In this document: positions 1-11,820 of the stretch, one piece after another
Layout: the number at the start of each line of letters is the position of its first letter
Numbering within the stretch: the first letter of the stretch is position 1
Origin: Apium graveolens
Lineage: Eukaryota; Streptophyta; Magnoliopsida; Apiales; Apiaceae
NCBI RefSeq assembly: GCF_009905375.1
Contig: NC_133647.1
Coordinates: 169,120,275 to 169,184,274 of the forward strand
DNA: 64,000 bases
Direction of reading: 5' to 3'
Position numbers and translations under genes: made by a program
Notes under the pieces: generated by a model
Database searches by the model: none
The model's input: the letters and a program-made list of their open reading frames with translations, nothing else
What the model was told of the DNA's origin: nothing

Positions 1-1052
1 TGAGCAAAAGATATAAATGTTTTGGGACTGGAATGTGGCCTGCCCGGCACGGAGTGGTATCGGGCAGTGACCAGGCGCGGAGTGACGCATTATGCAAGCG
101 CGGAGTGGCGCATTGTACGGTTATATGGTCTATGTGACCATTGACTTTCGGACTTGCACGGCAATGGGCAACCACCGTGTAGTGTCTTGATGAGCCCAAA
201 GGCGGCTAGGTTTGTATTCCTTCTACTAGTAGAGAAAATTTCGTATTCGGCTGATCACCGATACGTGGTTTATTCCAGTATAGTCCCTTTCTTCCATTTT
301 GGAAAAACTGTTGTGAAATATACAACAGAGAGCCGATAAGGCTGAGTTTTAAACAAGGATATTGATGAATATATATCAAATCCATTTGAGAAATCTGCCG
401 ATAAGTCTGTGTTTAAATAAGGATGTTGATGATTATATATCAAATCCATTTGAGAAATCTGCCGATAAGGCTGAGTTTTAAATTGGGATGTTGACGAATA
501 TATATCACACCCATATGAGAATCTTGGTTCGAGTAACATCTTGAGATTTTGAAATAAAATGAGTACGAGTATAAAATGATTTTGAGAAAGAGATGAATAC
601 AAGTATTCAGTGGATATACTATTGTAGTTGATTTTGAGAATATTATAAATTTGATAAGCTTATAAACTTTCGGAACGCTTTGGAGATACAAAGTATAATT
701 ATTGGTTTTATTTATCCTTACATACTTAATTATGGGGATATATACCTTGCTGAGCTTTAATGCTCACCCTTGCTTTTATATATCATATCACAACAGACTA
801 CCAGCATGGATCAGACCAGGACTGCTGTCCTTAGGCGGGTAAGGAACGCTCGTGAGTTCCGTAGGCTTTTTGTGCGCCAGCCCCGTCAGGTAGATAAGTG
901 GAAATGATTTATTTGATAATGTTTCCAAGCATATAACCTGTGTGTATGTGAGTTTGAATAAAAGGTCGAGTAATATTGTGAAAAGAGAATTATTTAATTA
1001 ATAAGTGATCGTAACGACCCGAATTCACGACCTTGGATTTGGGGGTGTTACA
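1..1052 (+). repeat. 3' part of the 5' LTR of the gypsy element
   Basis: Positions 1-1052 match 9594-10645 at a constant offset of 9593 with no indel. I saw one substitution, T at about 400 against G at about 9994. The end GGGGTGTTACA is followed by the primer binding site, so this is the 5' LTR. The first 2961 bp of the LTR lie outside the window. Confidence 0.95.
806..907 (+). CDS. Small basic reading frame within the gypsy LTR (33 aa)
   Basis: An ATG in the LTR opens a 33-codon frame (MDQTRTAVLRRV at its start) ending in TGA. It is rich in Arg and has an identical copy in the 3' LTR at 10399-10500. It follows a short motif, CTTGCTGAGCTTTAATGCTC, whose counterpart also precedes the small frame in the gypsy LTR on the minus strand at 62.2-64 kb. 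Whether it is translated is unknown. It may be the start of the element's own transcript rather than a functional peptide. Confidence 0.25.
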   Translation: MDQTRTAVLRRVRNAREFRRLFVRQPRQVDKWK

Positions 1053-1056
1053 GAAA

Positions 1057-1069
1057 TGGTATCAGAGCC
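1057..1069 (+). other. Primer binding site of the gypsy element
   Basis: TGGTATCAGAGCC lies four bases after the LTR end. It is complementary to the 3' end of plant initiator tRNA-Met and is the usual primer site in this superfamily. Confidence 0.93.
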
Positions 1070-2161
1070 AAAGGTTATAAGTCTTGGAAACAGTAAGAGT
1101 AAAGACTGAGGATCTAAAAGTTAACAAGAACTCTCATCGAGTTCGTAGTCGGATTACTATGGAGTAGTCGCGACGGTAGTACCCAAGGGGACCTTAGCCT
1201 TAAGAGTTGAGGCATTGGTTGAGTTATTAACAGTCGATTGAAAAGCCAACATTAAGGGAAGAGAATGAGTTGTAGCACTCAGAGAAAAGATTGCTAAGAG
1301 TTATTTGCAAAAGAGAGTCCATTGGTTGAGCCGATAGAGTTTGTTGATGGACTACCAGGAGTTATGTTGAAGTGTTTATGTGAAGTGTTATACGGAAATT
1401 GATGGAATCGTTTAAGATCGATAGAATGAGGAAAGGAGAAAATTGTACATGATTTTTTTATAATGTTGATATAGAAGTGGAGCTAAGTCTCCGGAGAAAG
1501 CGGGATGAAGACGATACCCCAATACCATGGGTTGATTGGAAAACCCGAGTCTTGCCACTCATAACTCTTTATAGAGTGTCCTTGAGGAGACATATTAGGC
1601 AAGAATCAAGATGCTTAATTCTTTTACTATTAAGGTTATTACGTTACCTGAATTGGTTGAAAGTATTGTTCCGATAATAAGGGTTCAATACATGACGAAC
1701 ATCGATTCTACCAAGAAGGGTATTCGCTATACCATTGAGGAATCTATGTCCTATAAGGAAGATTTTAGCGTGTCCCAAGATGAGAATGCTATGCGATAAT
1801 ACGAAATCATTTCATCCGTTAAGCCATTATGGTTCGGCACGGAAAGCGAGAATCGACAGAATAATTTTTGAAAAGTTTCATGCTCCTGCAATCAACGCAG
1901 CAAGCTCCGAACTTCTGGAGGAGAAGACCAATAAGTCTGACGCAGAATTCCAAGAGTGGGATGTCACTAGGAGCTACGTGTATATTCTCGACAGGATGTC
2001 GTCTTTTGTTAACGCATCAAATCAGGTGCGTGGGCACAACGTTGCGAGTAACTAAAGAGGAATGAAGAATGTATTTGTGACAAAGCGAGTTATTAAGCGA
2101 CTTTAACATGAGTAGAGACGTGAATATTGTTATATTGGTGATCTTTTATATTAGCATCAAG
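1070..2161 (+). other. Untranslated leader of the gypsy element
   Basis: About 1.1 kb lies between the primer site and the gag start. It holds only short overlapping frames (for example 1477-1677 and 1735-2055) that I cannot match to a known domain. I read it as leader sequence. Confidence 0.6.
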
Positions 2162-3248
2162 ATGCCACCCCGACATATTTGGAAACTAGAGCAAACCCTG
2201 CTGAATTGGTAAACCAAAATTACCAAGAACACGAGGAAGTTGAATATAATGAATTCGGCTTAGAGTATTACAATGAAGAAGAAACTATGGATACTAACGA
2301 GGGGGAAGGCCAGAGAGGAAACCCCATGGACCAAATTATGAATCTTCTTCGAGAGAATTTAAATTGTCACCCTCAACCCAGGTGGATCATGTTCCAGTTA
2401 CTAATATCTTTAAGGCCTTTAAGTGGTTAAAACCCCCAGAAATTTCAAGGGACTGCTAACCTATTAAGGCCAGAGCTTGGCTGAAAGAAATGGATAAGAG
2501 CTTTGAGATAGTGCCCATAGAAGAGACGCAAAAGACTGTGTTCACCAATTATATGTTAAAAGGAGAAGCAAATTATTAGTGGGAACCTAAAGGAACCCTA
2601 GAGACTGATGTGATTATCACATGGGGAAAAGAATTTCCCAGGTTTAAGGAGGCTCAGATGGAGTTGAAGTTTCTAGAGATTAAGTAAGATAAGATGTCAG
2701 TGACTGTGAACAAAGCCAAATTTATTGAACTGTCGAGATTCGTGCCGGAGTTTGTGAACACGAAAGAGAAAAAGGCGAGGAGATTTCAGCAAGGGCTGAA
2801 ACAAAGGATTCAGGACCGAGTGTCATTACTTGAGATAACAGACTATGTGCAAAAAGGCCTCGATTGTAGAGGCAGAGAGTGAGCAAAGTCAAAAAGAGGA
2901 AGAGAGCAAGAAGAGGAGTTCGGAAGCCAAGGCGGCAGAGCGATAAACAGAAGTTTCCGATTAGGACTGAGAGGGGAGTGGTGTCCCAACCCGCAGTGGG
3001 TACCAGGTTCGCCACTACCGTAGCTGGCGGAAATAGCTTTAGCGAACCGCTAAGCAAGAGTATCGCCCAGGGAGGTGGTCAATATAAGACGACGTTTCAT
3101 AACCAGTTTCGGTCACCCCTACCGGATCATAAGTCATGTGGGGAGAAATATCCCGGGGTATGTAATTGGGAAAAGAGCTACTGAGGTGCTTTAATTGCAA
3201 CCAACTAGGACATTATTCTAGCAACTGCCCCAACCCAGCTAGGGCGTG
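2162..3248 (+). pseudogene. gypsy gag remnant
   Basis: Gag starts at an ATG at 2162 (MPPRHIW) after the leader. Pieces in different frames give a retrotransposon gag domain, for example a stretch reading FIELSRFVPEFVNTKEKKARRF near 2722-2790. It ends with a zinc knuckle of CCHC type at 3187-3228 (CFNCNQLGHYSSNC). The knuckle lies in another frame from the preceding 101-codon piece, so at least one frameshift separates them. There are in-frame stops, for example TAG at about 2577 in what should be a Tyr-Trp-Trp region. The product would package RNA in the particle, but this copy cannot make a complete protein. Confidence 0.85.
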
Positions 3249-3580
3249 ATAGCAGGTAACCTTTTACTCAATTTGGTAACTGCAAATATTCTGTTTAATT
3301 CTGAAGCAACTAAGTATTTTATATCGCGAGATTTTTGGCCAAGTTAAAACTTAATGTGATTCCAACGCGAGAATTATTGCGAATAGAAATAGTGAATCGA
3401 GAGGTTGTTCCAATTAATGAGATTCATCTAATCTGCAAGTGGGAACTAGGAGGGAAGGGCTTTAAGTTGGACTTAATTCCTTTCAGGCTGAGAGAATTTG
3501 GTGTGGTCTTAAAAATGGATTGGTTGTCGAGCAATGGTGCTCAGATTGATTATAAAGGAAAGAAAGTTAAAATCTGAATG
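3249..3580 (+). pseudogene. gypsy aspartic protease remnant
   Basis: The protease region reads ANILFNSEATKYFISRDF at about 3282-3335 and then runs open at 3335-3577 to the conserved MDWLSSNGAQIDY block. The family's catalytic Asp-Ser-Gly is Asn-Ser-Glu here (AAT TCT GAA at 3297-3305). Both changes can be explained by G-to-A. The protease would therefore be inactive even if translated. Confidence 0.82.
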
Positions 3581-3779
3581 CCTAACGACAAGAAAATTCT
3601 GATTAAGGGTCAGCGTCAGACCCATAAATTTTTTAATATTGCTCAAGCAAAGCAATTATTAAGGAAAGATAGCAAAGCGTATTTAGCATACGTGGAGGGT
3701 ACCAAGAGAGAAGCCCCGATGTACGTGACATACCAGTTGTTAACGAGTTTGAGGATGTGTTTTCCAAAGACCTTTCAGG

Positions 3780-5068
3780 ATTATCACCTGACCGAGAGAT
3801 AGAATTCGCTATCGAATTAGCATCAGGAACGGCATCAGTTTCAAAAAGCCCCATATAGGCTAGCCCCGGTTGAAATGAAAGAATTGACTTCACAGTTGCA
3901 AGTTCTGTTGAGTAAAGGAATGATGAGACCTAATGTGTCACCATGAGGCACACCAATGTTGTTTGTCAAAAAGAAGGATGGTAGTATGCCATTGTGCACA
4001 GAGTATAGGGAACTGAATAAGCTGACTATTAAGAACAGATACCCTCTCTCTAGAATTGACGATTCGTTTGACCAACTTGAAGGAGTGGTACACTTTTTGA
4101 AAATCGATCTAAGAATGGGATATCACCAACTGAAGATTAAAACAGGGGACAAATACCGTATTTCGCACGAGGTATGGACATTATGAGTTCTTGGTGACGT
4201 CGTTCAGGCCAATGAATGCCCCAGTAGCTTTCATGGACTTTGTGAATCGAGTGTTTAAAAAGTATTTGGACGTGTGCGTCATTATTTTTTTATTGATAAT
4301 ATTTTAGTCTATTCTAAAACGGAAGAAGAACATGCGGAATATATGAGGATAGTGGTAGAAGCATTGAGAAGAGAAAAGTTGTTTGCCAAATTCTCAAGGT
4401 GCGAATTCTGGCAAAATGAAGTTCAGATTTTAGGAAAATTGATGAGCAGTGAAGGAGTGTTAGTTGACCCTACCAATGTTGAGGCAATATTCCAATGAGA
4501 AAGAATAACCACACCTACAAAAGTAGGAACTTTTTGGGAATTAACCGGTTTTATGAGAGGTTCGTACGGGATTTCGCTAAGATATCAGGACCTTTGATTA
4601 GGCCTACTTGCAAAACGGAAAAGGTTGTGTGGAATGAAAAATGTGAGGAAAGTTTTCAGGAATTGAAAAGAAGTTTGGTAATATCCCTCGTGCTGGCATT
4701 GCCCGATGGAAAGGGTGATTTGTGATCTATAGTGATGCGTCACATAAAGGATTAGGATGCATGCTCATGCAGCATGGGAAAGTGGTTTCTTATGCCTTAT
4801 GGAAGCTGAAGGAATATGAAGTAAGATACCCTACTCATGAATTAGAATTAGCAGCAATAGTTTTGCTTTGAAAAATTGGAGACAATATTCATACAGAGAA
4901 AATTGTGAGATCTACACTGACCATAAGAGCCGTAAGTATATATTTACTCAGAAAGAACTCAACAGGAGACAGAGGAGATGGTTAGAGTTAATGAAAGACT
5001 ATGTCGGTGAGATTTTATATCACCCAGGGAAGGCCAATGTGGTGGCCGGTGCCCTTAGTAGTAAATAG
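3780..5068 (+). pseudogene. gypsy reverse transcriptase and RNase H remnant
   Basis: Reverse transcriptase blocks are clear: [10 protein letters not shown], the core [30 protein letters not shown], and ALPDGKG at the end. RNase H follows, with IYSDASHKGLGC, YTDHKS and [15 protein letters not shown]. Defects include TGA in place of the Trp of the SP-W-G motif (3944-3946), a TGA after 4180, a frameshift before the active-site block, and loss of the second Asp of the active-site pair (Asn AAT at 4298-4300). Family knowledge says this Asp is needed for polymerisation. Confidence 0.9.
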
Positions 5069-6598
5069 AGACTCAAGATGTTGACAACGCCGGAGGAACT
5101 AGTGAGAGAACTCGAGGAGATGGAGATAGAGGTGAAGTCACTGGTAAAGGGACTGATGGACTAATTGAGATCAAATTAGAACCGGAATTGTTAGAAAAGA
5201 TGGGACATTATCAGGAAGAGAAGATGAATGAAGAGCGAGAATCTTTGACTGAGAAGAAGTCAAATGTGAGAAAGATGAGAAGGGAATTATGAGGTATGCG
5301 AACCGGATTTGGATTCCGAATGTTCGAGAATTAAAAGATGAAATTTTACGCGAAGGACATAATTCTAGATATTCAATTCATCCTGGAGGTACCAAGATGT
5401 ACCGAGATCCAAAGGAATATTATTGATGACCTAACATGAAAAAAGACGTGGCCAATTGGGTCAGTAAGTGTTTGACCTGTTAAAGAGTGAAGGTGGAACA
5501 TCAGCGACCGAGGGGACTCCTACAACCCTTAGGAATTCCGATGTGAAAGTGGGAACAAATAGCCATGGATTCTATGGTAGGATTTCCCCGAGCTAAGGCT
5601 AACCGTGATGCAATATGAGTAATTATATATCGACTGACCAAGTCAGCATACTTTCTTCCAATCAAGAAAACCTACATGGTGGATAGATTAGCAGAGCTAT
5701 ACATCAAGGAAATTGTGATAAGACATGGAGTCTCTGTAGCTATCGTATCTGACAGAGATCCCCGATTCAACTCCAGATTTTTTTGAGGAGCTTTCAGGAA
5801 TGCTTATGAACCAAACTGAATGTGAGTACTGCATACCATCCCCAAACCGATGGACAAAGTGAGTGAATCATTCAGACATTGGAGTACATGTTGAGAAATT
5901 TTGTAATTGATTTTTAAGGTTATTGAGATGAACACCTATCTTTGACAGAGTTTGCCTACAATCATAGTTATCATGCGAGTATAGAAATGACCCCACATGA
6001 GGCGCTGTATGGTCGGAGGTGCCATTCACCCTTGTACTGGGATGAAGTTGGTGAAAGAAAGTTGCTAGGTCCCGACTTGGTGTAAAGAACGAGGGACATA
6101 GTTGAGTTGATCAGAGGATGCTTAGCGGTAGCCCAAGACCGACAGCGTAAATATGCCGACTTAGCACGAAAAGACAGAGAGTATGAAGTGGGTGACCAGG
6201 TATTTTTGAAAGTGTCACCATGGGAAGGACTGATGAGATTTGGAAAGAAAGGGAAGTTGAGTTCCCGATATATGGGTCCTTTAAGATTTTGTGACAAATA
6301 GAACCGTGGCATACGAATTGGCTTTACCTCCAAACCTTCAACAGGTTCATAGTGTTTTTCATGTGCCAATGTTGAGAAAGTATAATGCGGATACCAAGAA
6401 TATAGTGAAACATGAGTAAGTACTAGATCTGTCCTACATTGAGCAACCAGTTGAAATCATTGGTTGAAAAGAGCAAGTACTCAGGGACAAAAGTGTCAAG
6501 CTATTCAGAGTCTTATTGAGACATCCCAAGGTCGAGGAGTCGACTTGGGAATTAGAGAGCCACCTGCGAGAAAGGTACCCCCATCTATTTGTGAGTTG
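5069..6598 (+). pseudogene. gypsy integrase and chromodomain-like tail remnant
   Basis: Integrase pieces include the zinc-binding region (HNSRYSIHPGGTKMYRD, then CLTC at about 5470), the core (DRDPRFNSRF, AYHPQTDGQ-like) and the conserved EALYGRRC block. The run 6107-6300 is the C-terminal region (RKYADLARKDREYEVGDQVF). After a stop at about 6299 the tail reads AYELALPPNLQQVHSVFHVP, then VEIIG-KEQVL and ESTWELESHLRERYPHLF. This tail is the type II chromodomain expected in Tekay/Del elements, which would direct integration to chromatin. Many Trp codons are now TGA, for example two adjacent ones at 5424-5429. An AT-rich linker and other stops break it further. Confidence 0.88.
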
Positions 6599-6613
6599 AT
6601 TCCGGGACGGAAT

Positions 6614-6632
6614 CCTTTCAAGGGGGGGAGAC
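6614..6632 (+). other. Polypurine tract of the gypsy element
   Basis: A purine run with AAGGGGGGGAGA lies directly before the 3' LTR start TGTAAGAACC at 6633. It is the plus-strand primer for reverse transcription. Confidence 0.88.
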
Positions 6633-9600
6633 TGTAAGAACCCTGATTTTTGTAATATTTTAAAACTTCTGTGAATAGTAACTTGAGCTAATTAAGTAAT
6701 ACGTATGGGGATCATCATAAAATGAATAGTGGAATTTTGAGAATCCGAGATCATAGTCTTGTTTATCGAGGAAAAATAAGTGAATGTAAAAGCCGACGGA
6801 ATTCGAAGATTCACAATTATACTACGTGTTTTCGTATCCGTAAAGAATGGCGTAGAACCGGGAATACTACGTGAAATAAATAATATATCAAGGTGTTTCT
6901 ATGATCAAGAGAAGGAATGGAATTGGTTATAGGATTATAAGCGATAAAAGAAATCGCTACGAAACAAGTCGTTATACGTGGAAACTATCGGAATGGGACG
7001 ACGATTGCGTTTACGATAAATAAACGAATGAGAAATTAAATCCCATGCAAGTTGGCCATGCATAACCAAGTCCTAACTAGTAGTTAGGAGTGTAACTAGA
7101 TGATTAGAAGCTAACTAGAATAGTTAGTGGAATAGTGTTGAATAGTGATGGGAGACAAACAAGTACACAAGACATACTTCTCCCTTTTCTCACTTCACCA
7201 CGCCAAATTATTGTCAAATCTGCTGCATACATCCCATATATTCATTATACACTCCCACACTTTAGCCACAAAAGAAAACAACCCCTTTTCTCTCACTTAA
7301 AGCTCTCCCATTTTTCATTCCAGCAGTTCGGATTTTCTGAGCAAGGGAGAAAGAAAAATTCATAACTCAAAATATACTCATTCAAATATCATGAAATTTT
7401 TACCATAGCTTTTCTATATCATGGGTAAGCTTCGTACCAAATTTCAGCCTCAAATTAATTTTTTTCAATTTTATAAAAATGTTTGAATGAGGTGCTGAAA
7501 GGTAACTCCGAAATTTTAACTTGTTTCTTGGTTTTGTTTCTTAAGGATCTAGCCCTTCTAAGTGTTTTCTAAGCAAACCAAGCCTCAATCATCCTAGCAC
7601 TAACCTTCCTAGTGTCCAAGAAGGTATAACTTTCAACCCTTTAAGGTTTTATGGTTGGATTTAAGAGTTATGTTTGTTGTAGTGTTAAGATCCAAAGGAT
7701 TGCGTTTGTTTGAGTTTGTATTGATTATGTTCTTGCTAAATGCTTGAGATGTTGAGTTGTAATCCATGTATGTGGTACTAGATAGAGCATATAAGGTTCA
7801 TGTGGGTGGATCTTGAGAAGTACTTGTGTTTATGATGGTTATAGGTAGTGATTGTGTTAAGATCAAGTAGTAGAAATTGAGTTTGGGCATTCTTGCACTT
7901 GATCTGTTTTCTGCAGGACATTCGGCCATGAAAATGGTTATAATTTGAAAACCACTGGCCATGACTAGATAGATATTGTTTTTTTGTTTCTATACATGTG
8001 TAGATCATCATGAGGAGATTTACGGTTTAGGAGTTATGGTCGTTTTAGTGTAAAACATTTCTGCGATTAGCCAACTGCACTTAAGTCCACTTGCATGGTG
8101 ATTTTGAAGGACTTAAAATAATTCCGAGATTCTGGAAAACTTATGAAAAATGGATATGACAGTAGAGAAGACTGTCCAAAAAGAAATTTGAGAAAATATT
8201 AATTTTTCGATTTTATAAAAATGTTTTGGTAAAGTGAGCGCAAGCGAGAAACGCATACAAACCTAGTTTTGACGCGCATTTTCTCACGTTCGAGCTTAAA
8301 ACTCGAAATGGACTTTCTAAAGCGAACGATCGATTTCCAAACTCGACCATGTTATAAAGTGAGAATATAAGTGTTGAGAATGTGACGATCGGAGATTCGT
8401 TATACTTGAGTAGTTGCAAAAGTTGCTTAATAAGAGCGAGACGTTAATCGCGTACTAACTTAGACCGTTGGTTCTTGTTTATAGATCGCCAACCAAACAC
8501 CAGAGACCATACCACTTCGATTACTTGAGGCAAGTTTTCGAAACCCTATCTCATACTATCCATGCTATATATATACTGTTGTGATATTGATGGTATGATT
8601 TACAGTTCAAATATATATGCTTGTCTATGATATCAATGCATACGAATTCTGCGATTGTTTACGAAAACAAATTTCGTTTTACACGAGTATGAGAAATTGA
8701 AACGTATTTCAAATATAATATAGGATAATGGGAGTCGGAAATATTTTAATAACGATTTAATTCCGGAGAGAGCCGAATGGGAAAGATTTCTATTTCGATA
8801 AACAAAGTACGTTCGCGTAATTTATATATCAAGCGAACGATTGAGATTTTGACTTAAACTTCGAGAAATATTGGTTTATTCATTTAAGGGACACCCTTAC
8901 TTGATTGATTATTTTATAAAACGATACTTAAGGGATTATTAAATATAAAGAAAGTATTTAAAAATATACTGAATAGTTTATAAATCATTTCACGTTATTT
9001 AATAAAGATTTAACTATTCAAAGAGCAATTATAGGATACCAAATCCTGTTTTGATTATTTGATTAAGGTGTCTCCATTCATTGGACCTTATTCAGAAATA
9101 TTTTGTATTTAAGGTTTTTTATTAATTCATTGAACCTTAATTAGAAATACTTTGTACTTAAGATTTTATCAATTCATTGAAACTTATACAGAGATGTTTT
9201 ATTTATAAGATTTTATCAATTCATTGAATCCCTCTTAGATTATTATGAGACCTTAGATATTTAATATCTTCGGACTTCTAAAAACTTATTTAAAAATAGA
9301 CATAGTTCCCAAGGGTACTTTCTAAATTATTCAAAACTCTTGAAAGAGATTAATCATTTGAAACGTATCAAAACCTTAGGGAACTTAGTCTAGAAGCATA
9401 AGAGTTTTGCTTCCTCGTTCAATAAAGAACAAGTGAGTAATATATGTGTCACCCTACTACAGATAGGGATTTGAAAATGATTTTAAATTCAAAACTCCGA
9501 CAACTCCCAAAGATCAATTGAGTTAAAAGTGATGAATAAAACATTTTATTTACAGGTCAACTTTTAACGACCTATTCCTTCGAAAAAGGATTTTGAGCAA

Positions 9601-10645
9601 AAGATATAAATGTTTTGGGACTGGAATGTGGCCTGCCCGGCACGGAGTGGTATCGGGCAGTGACCAGGCGCGGAGTGACGCATTATGCAAGCGCGGAGTG
9701 GCGCATTGTACGGTTATATGGTCTATGTGACCATTGACTTTCGGACTTGCACGGCAATGGGCAACCACCGTGTAGTGTCTTGATGAGCCCAAAGGCGGCT
9801 AGGTTTGTATTCCTTCTACTAGTAGAGAAAATTTCGTATTCGGCTGATCACCGATACGTGGTTTATTCCAGTATAGTCCCTTTCTTCCATTTTGGAAAAA
9901 CTGTTGTGAAATATACAACAGAGAGCCGATAAGGCTGAGTTTTAAACAAGGATATTGATGAATATATATCAAATCCATTTGAGAAATCTGCCGATAAGGC
10001 TGTGTTTAAATAAGGATGTTGATGATTATATATCAAATCCATTTGAGAAATCTGCCGATAAGGCTGAGTTTTAAATTGGGATGTTGACGAATATATATCA
10101 CACCCATATGAGAATCTTGGTTCGAGTAACATCTTGAGATTTTGAAATAAAATGAGTACGAGTATAAAATGATTTTGAGAAAGAGATGAATACAAGTATT
10201 CAGTGGATATACTATTGTAGTTGATTTTGAGAATATTATAAATTTGATAAGCTTATAAACTTTCGGAACGCTTTGGAGATACAAAGTATAATTATTGGTT
10301 TTATTTATCCTTACATACTTAATTATGGGGATATATACCTTGCTGAGCTTTAATGCTCACCCTTGCTTTTATATATCATATCACAACAGACTACCAGCAT
10401 GGATCAGACCAGGACTGCTGTCCTTAGGCGGGTAAGGAACGCTCGTGAGTTCCGTAGGCTTTTTGTGCGCCAGCCCCGTCAGGTAGATAAGTGGAAATGA
10501 TTTATTTGATAATGTTTCCAAGCATATAACCTGTGTGTATGTGAGTTTGAATAAAAGGTCGAGTAATATTGTGAAAAGAGAATTATTTAATTAATAAGTG
10601 ATCGTAACGACCCGAATTCACGACCTTGGATTTGGGGGTGTTACA
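6633..10645 (+). repeat. Complete 3' LTR of the gypsy element (4013 bp)
   Basis: It starts TGTAAGAACC after the polypurine tract and ends GGGTGTTACA. The terminal TGTAA/TTACA pair is the expected short inverted repeat. The last 1052 bp are present again at 1-1052. A 33-codon basic frame lies at 10399-10500. The frames on both strands at 7135-7365, 7778-8011, 8213-8419 and 9550-10284 are short and show no family signature. I leave them uncalled. Confidence 0.93.
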
Positions 10646-10840
10646 AACATTCTGACCATAGCATGACTTAAGTTACCATAGATTACTTAGCCTCCAAGTT
10701 GTACTTTCTATGTAAGAGCTTAGCTCTCCTGTAATAATCTAACAAGCAATATATTACTTTCCTCTATGATATACACTGCAGTTCATATATACTTCAATTT
10801 CTTCCTTTCTATCTATCATATATATACCACCCACTTCTAA
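10646..10840 (+). repeat. 3' part of the copia 5' LTR
   Basis: It matches the 3' LTR at about 15967-16163, sharing for example TAGCCTCCAAGTTGTACTTT and TATGATATACACTGCAGTTC. It is followed at once by the primer site. Its left edge is the gypsy 3' LTR end, which is how the nesting order is read. Confidence 0.9.
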
Positions 10841-10859
10841 GATGGTATCAGAGCATGGT

Positions 10860-11820
10860 TAGATAGTAAAGAAGAGTTTGTTTTACCGGAAGCTTGTGGT
10901 TATTTTAAGGAAATCCCAAATACTGCCCAAGTGCCCAGATTTTGTTTTATGAACACATGAAACAATTTCTGATTAAAACACAAACCAAAATCTATCCAGC
11001 TATAGACAACCACTATACATCCAACCAGTCCTTTAGACACAAAATTTCACTAAATGTGAAAATATTTGGTTGTATAATAGAATTAGCATTGTAGTTGAAG
11101 TTCTATTTTAGAACCAAAATACACTTTTTGGTCTCAAATTATAGCAATAGCTATAGTCATTTTAACTTTAGCACTGGACTTGCTCTAAATATGCTATTAA
11201 AATTCAACAAACTACTTATTCTATTTATAGATCTGGAATTTTCTAGTAACTTGTTCAACATATATCACAGTAACATTTAACAAGTTTTAACACATAATCG
11301 AAATCGTCATTTTTTTTCAATTTATATGTTCAACAATGATTCAAAAGAATATATTAGTTTTTTACCTTTCTCAACAGATTTTTCAGCAATATGTCGATTT
11401 TTTTTGAATTTCACCCCATTTTTTATGTTCGATGACCAAAAAATGCTTCATCGACTACAACGACGAACAAAACTATGATTATCGTGTACAAATATAACGA
11501 GAAGTTCTTCGATTGTTGGCTGAGTAGTTAGAGTTTTGTTCGAAGTTGAATCGCCACAATGTGACACTGAGAGAAATGAGAATATCAGTATCGCTGTGTG
11601 TGATTGTGTGTATTGGTGGTTATTTAACCTTTTAATCTCAGCCCTCCAGTTTTTCAGATTTAATGGTTTTAAAGAGGGTCCATTGGTTTTAAAGAGGGTG
11701 CAAGAGCATGTCCAAAAGTGTCATAAACTAGAGTCCTAAACTAAAATTTGATATAGTTCGGGAAAATAAGTGCTCCAATATTGTTTTTAACTAAACCAAT
11801 AATGTTCTTGATATATAGGT
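10860..11820 (+). other. Non-coding stretch where copia gag is expected
   Basis: This AT-rich stretch has no gag motif or zinc knuckle. The short frames at 11095-11280 and 11536-11739 show no family signature. Two spots carry the MITE-like edge words GGACTTGCTCT (about 11177) and AGAGCATGTCC (about 11704), facing away from each other. Small insertions may have replaced gag, but I cannot define their ends. Confidence 0.4.

Larger units (their letters stand above)
1..10645 (+). mobile_element. Ty3/gypsy chromovirus (Tekay/Del type), 5' end outside window
   Basis: The order is partial 5' LTR (1-1052), tRNA-Met type primer site, gag, protease, reverse transcriptase, RNase H, integrase, chromodomain-like tail, polypurine tract and a full 3' LTR (6633-10645). 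The 4013-bp LTR and the chromodomain-like tail with the ending ERYPHLF match the Tekay/Del lineage as I know it. The LTR starts TGTAA and ends TTACA. It lies inside the 5' LTR of a copia element: the sequence right after 10645 is copia LTR. A 5-bp target duplication AACAT is predicted just left of the missing 5' end. The coding part is dead through many stops and frameshifts. Confidence 0.93.

Noticed and set aside
1057..1069. A tRNA gene at the tRNA-like word
   Set aside because: Only the 13-base complement to the tRNA 3' end is present, so it is a retrotransposon primer site.
9863..10284. Minus-strand frames of 110 and 83 codons, repeated at 270-691
   Set aside because: They lie within the gypsy LTR and are near identical only because the LTRs are. 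No protein family signature was seen.
11155..11720. A MITE bounded by GGACTTGCTCT and AGAGCATGTCC
   Set aside because: The two edge words face outward relative to each other, the wrong way for one element, and no target duplication was found.
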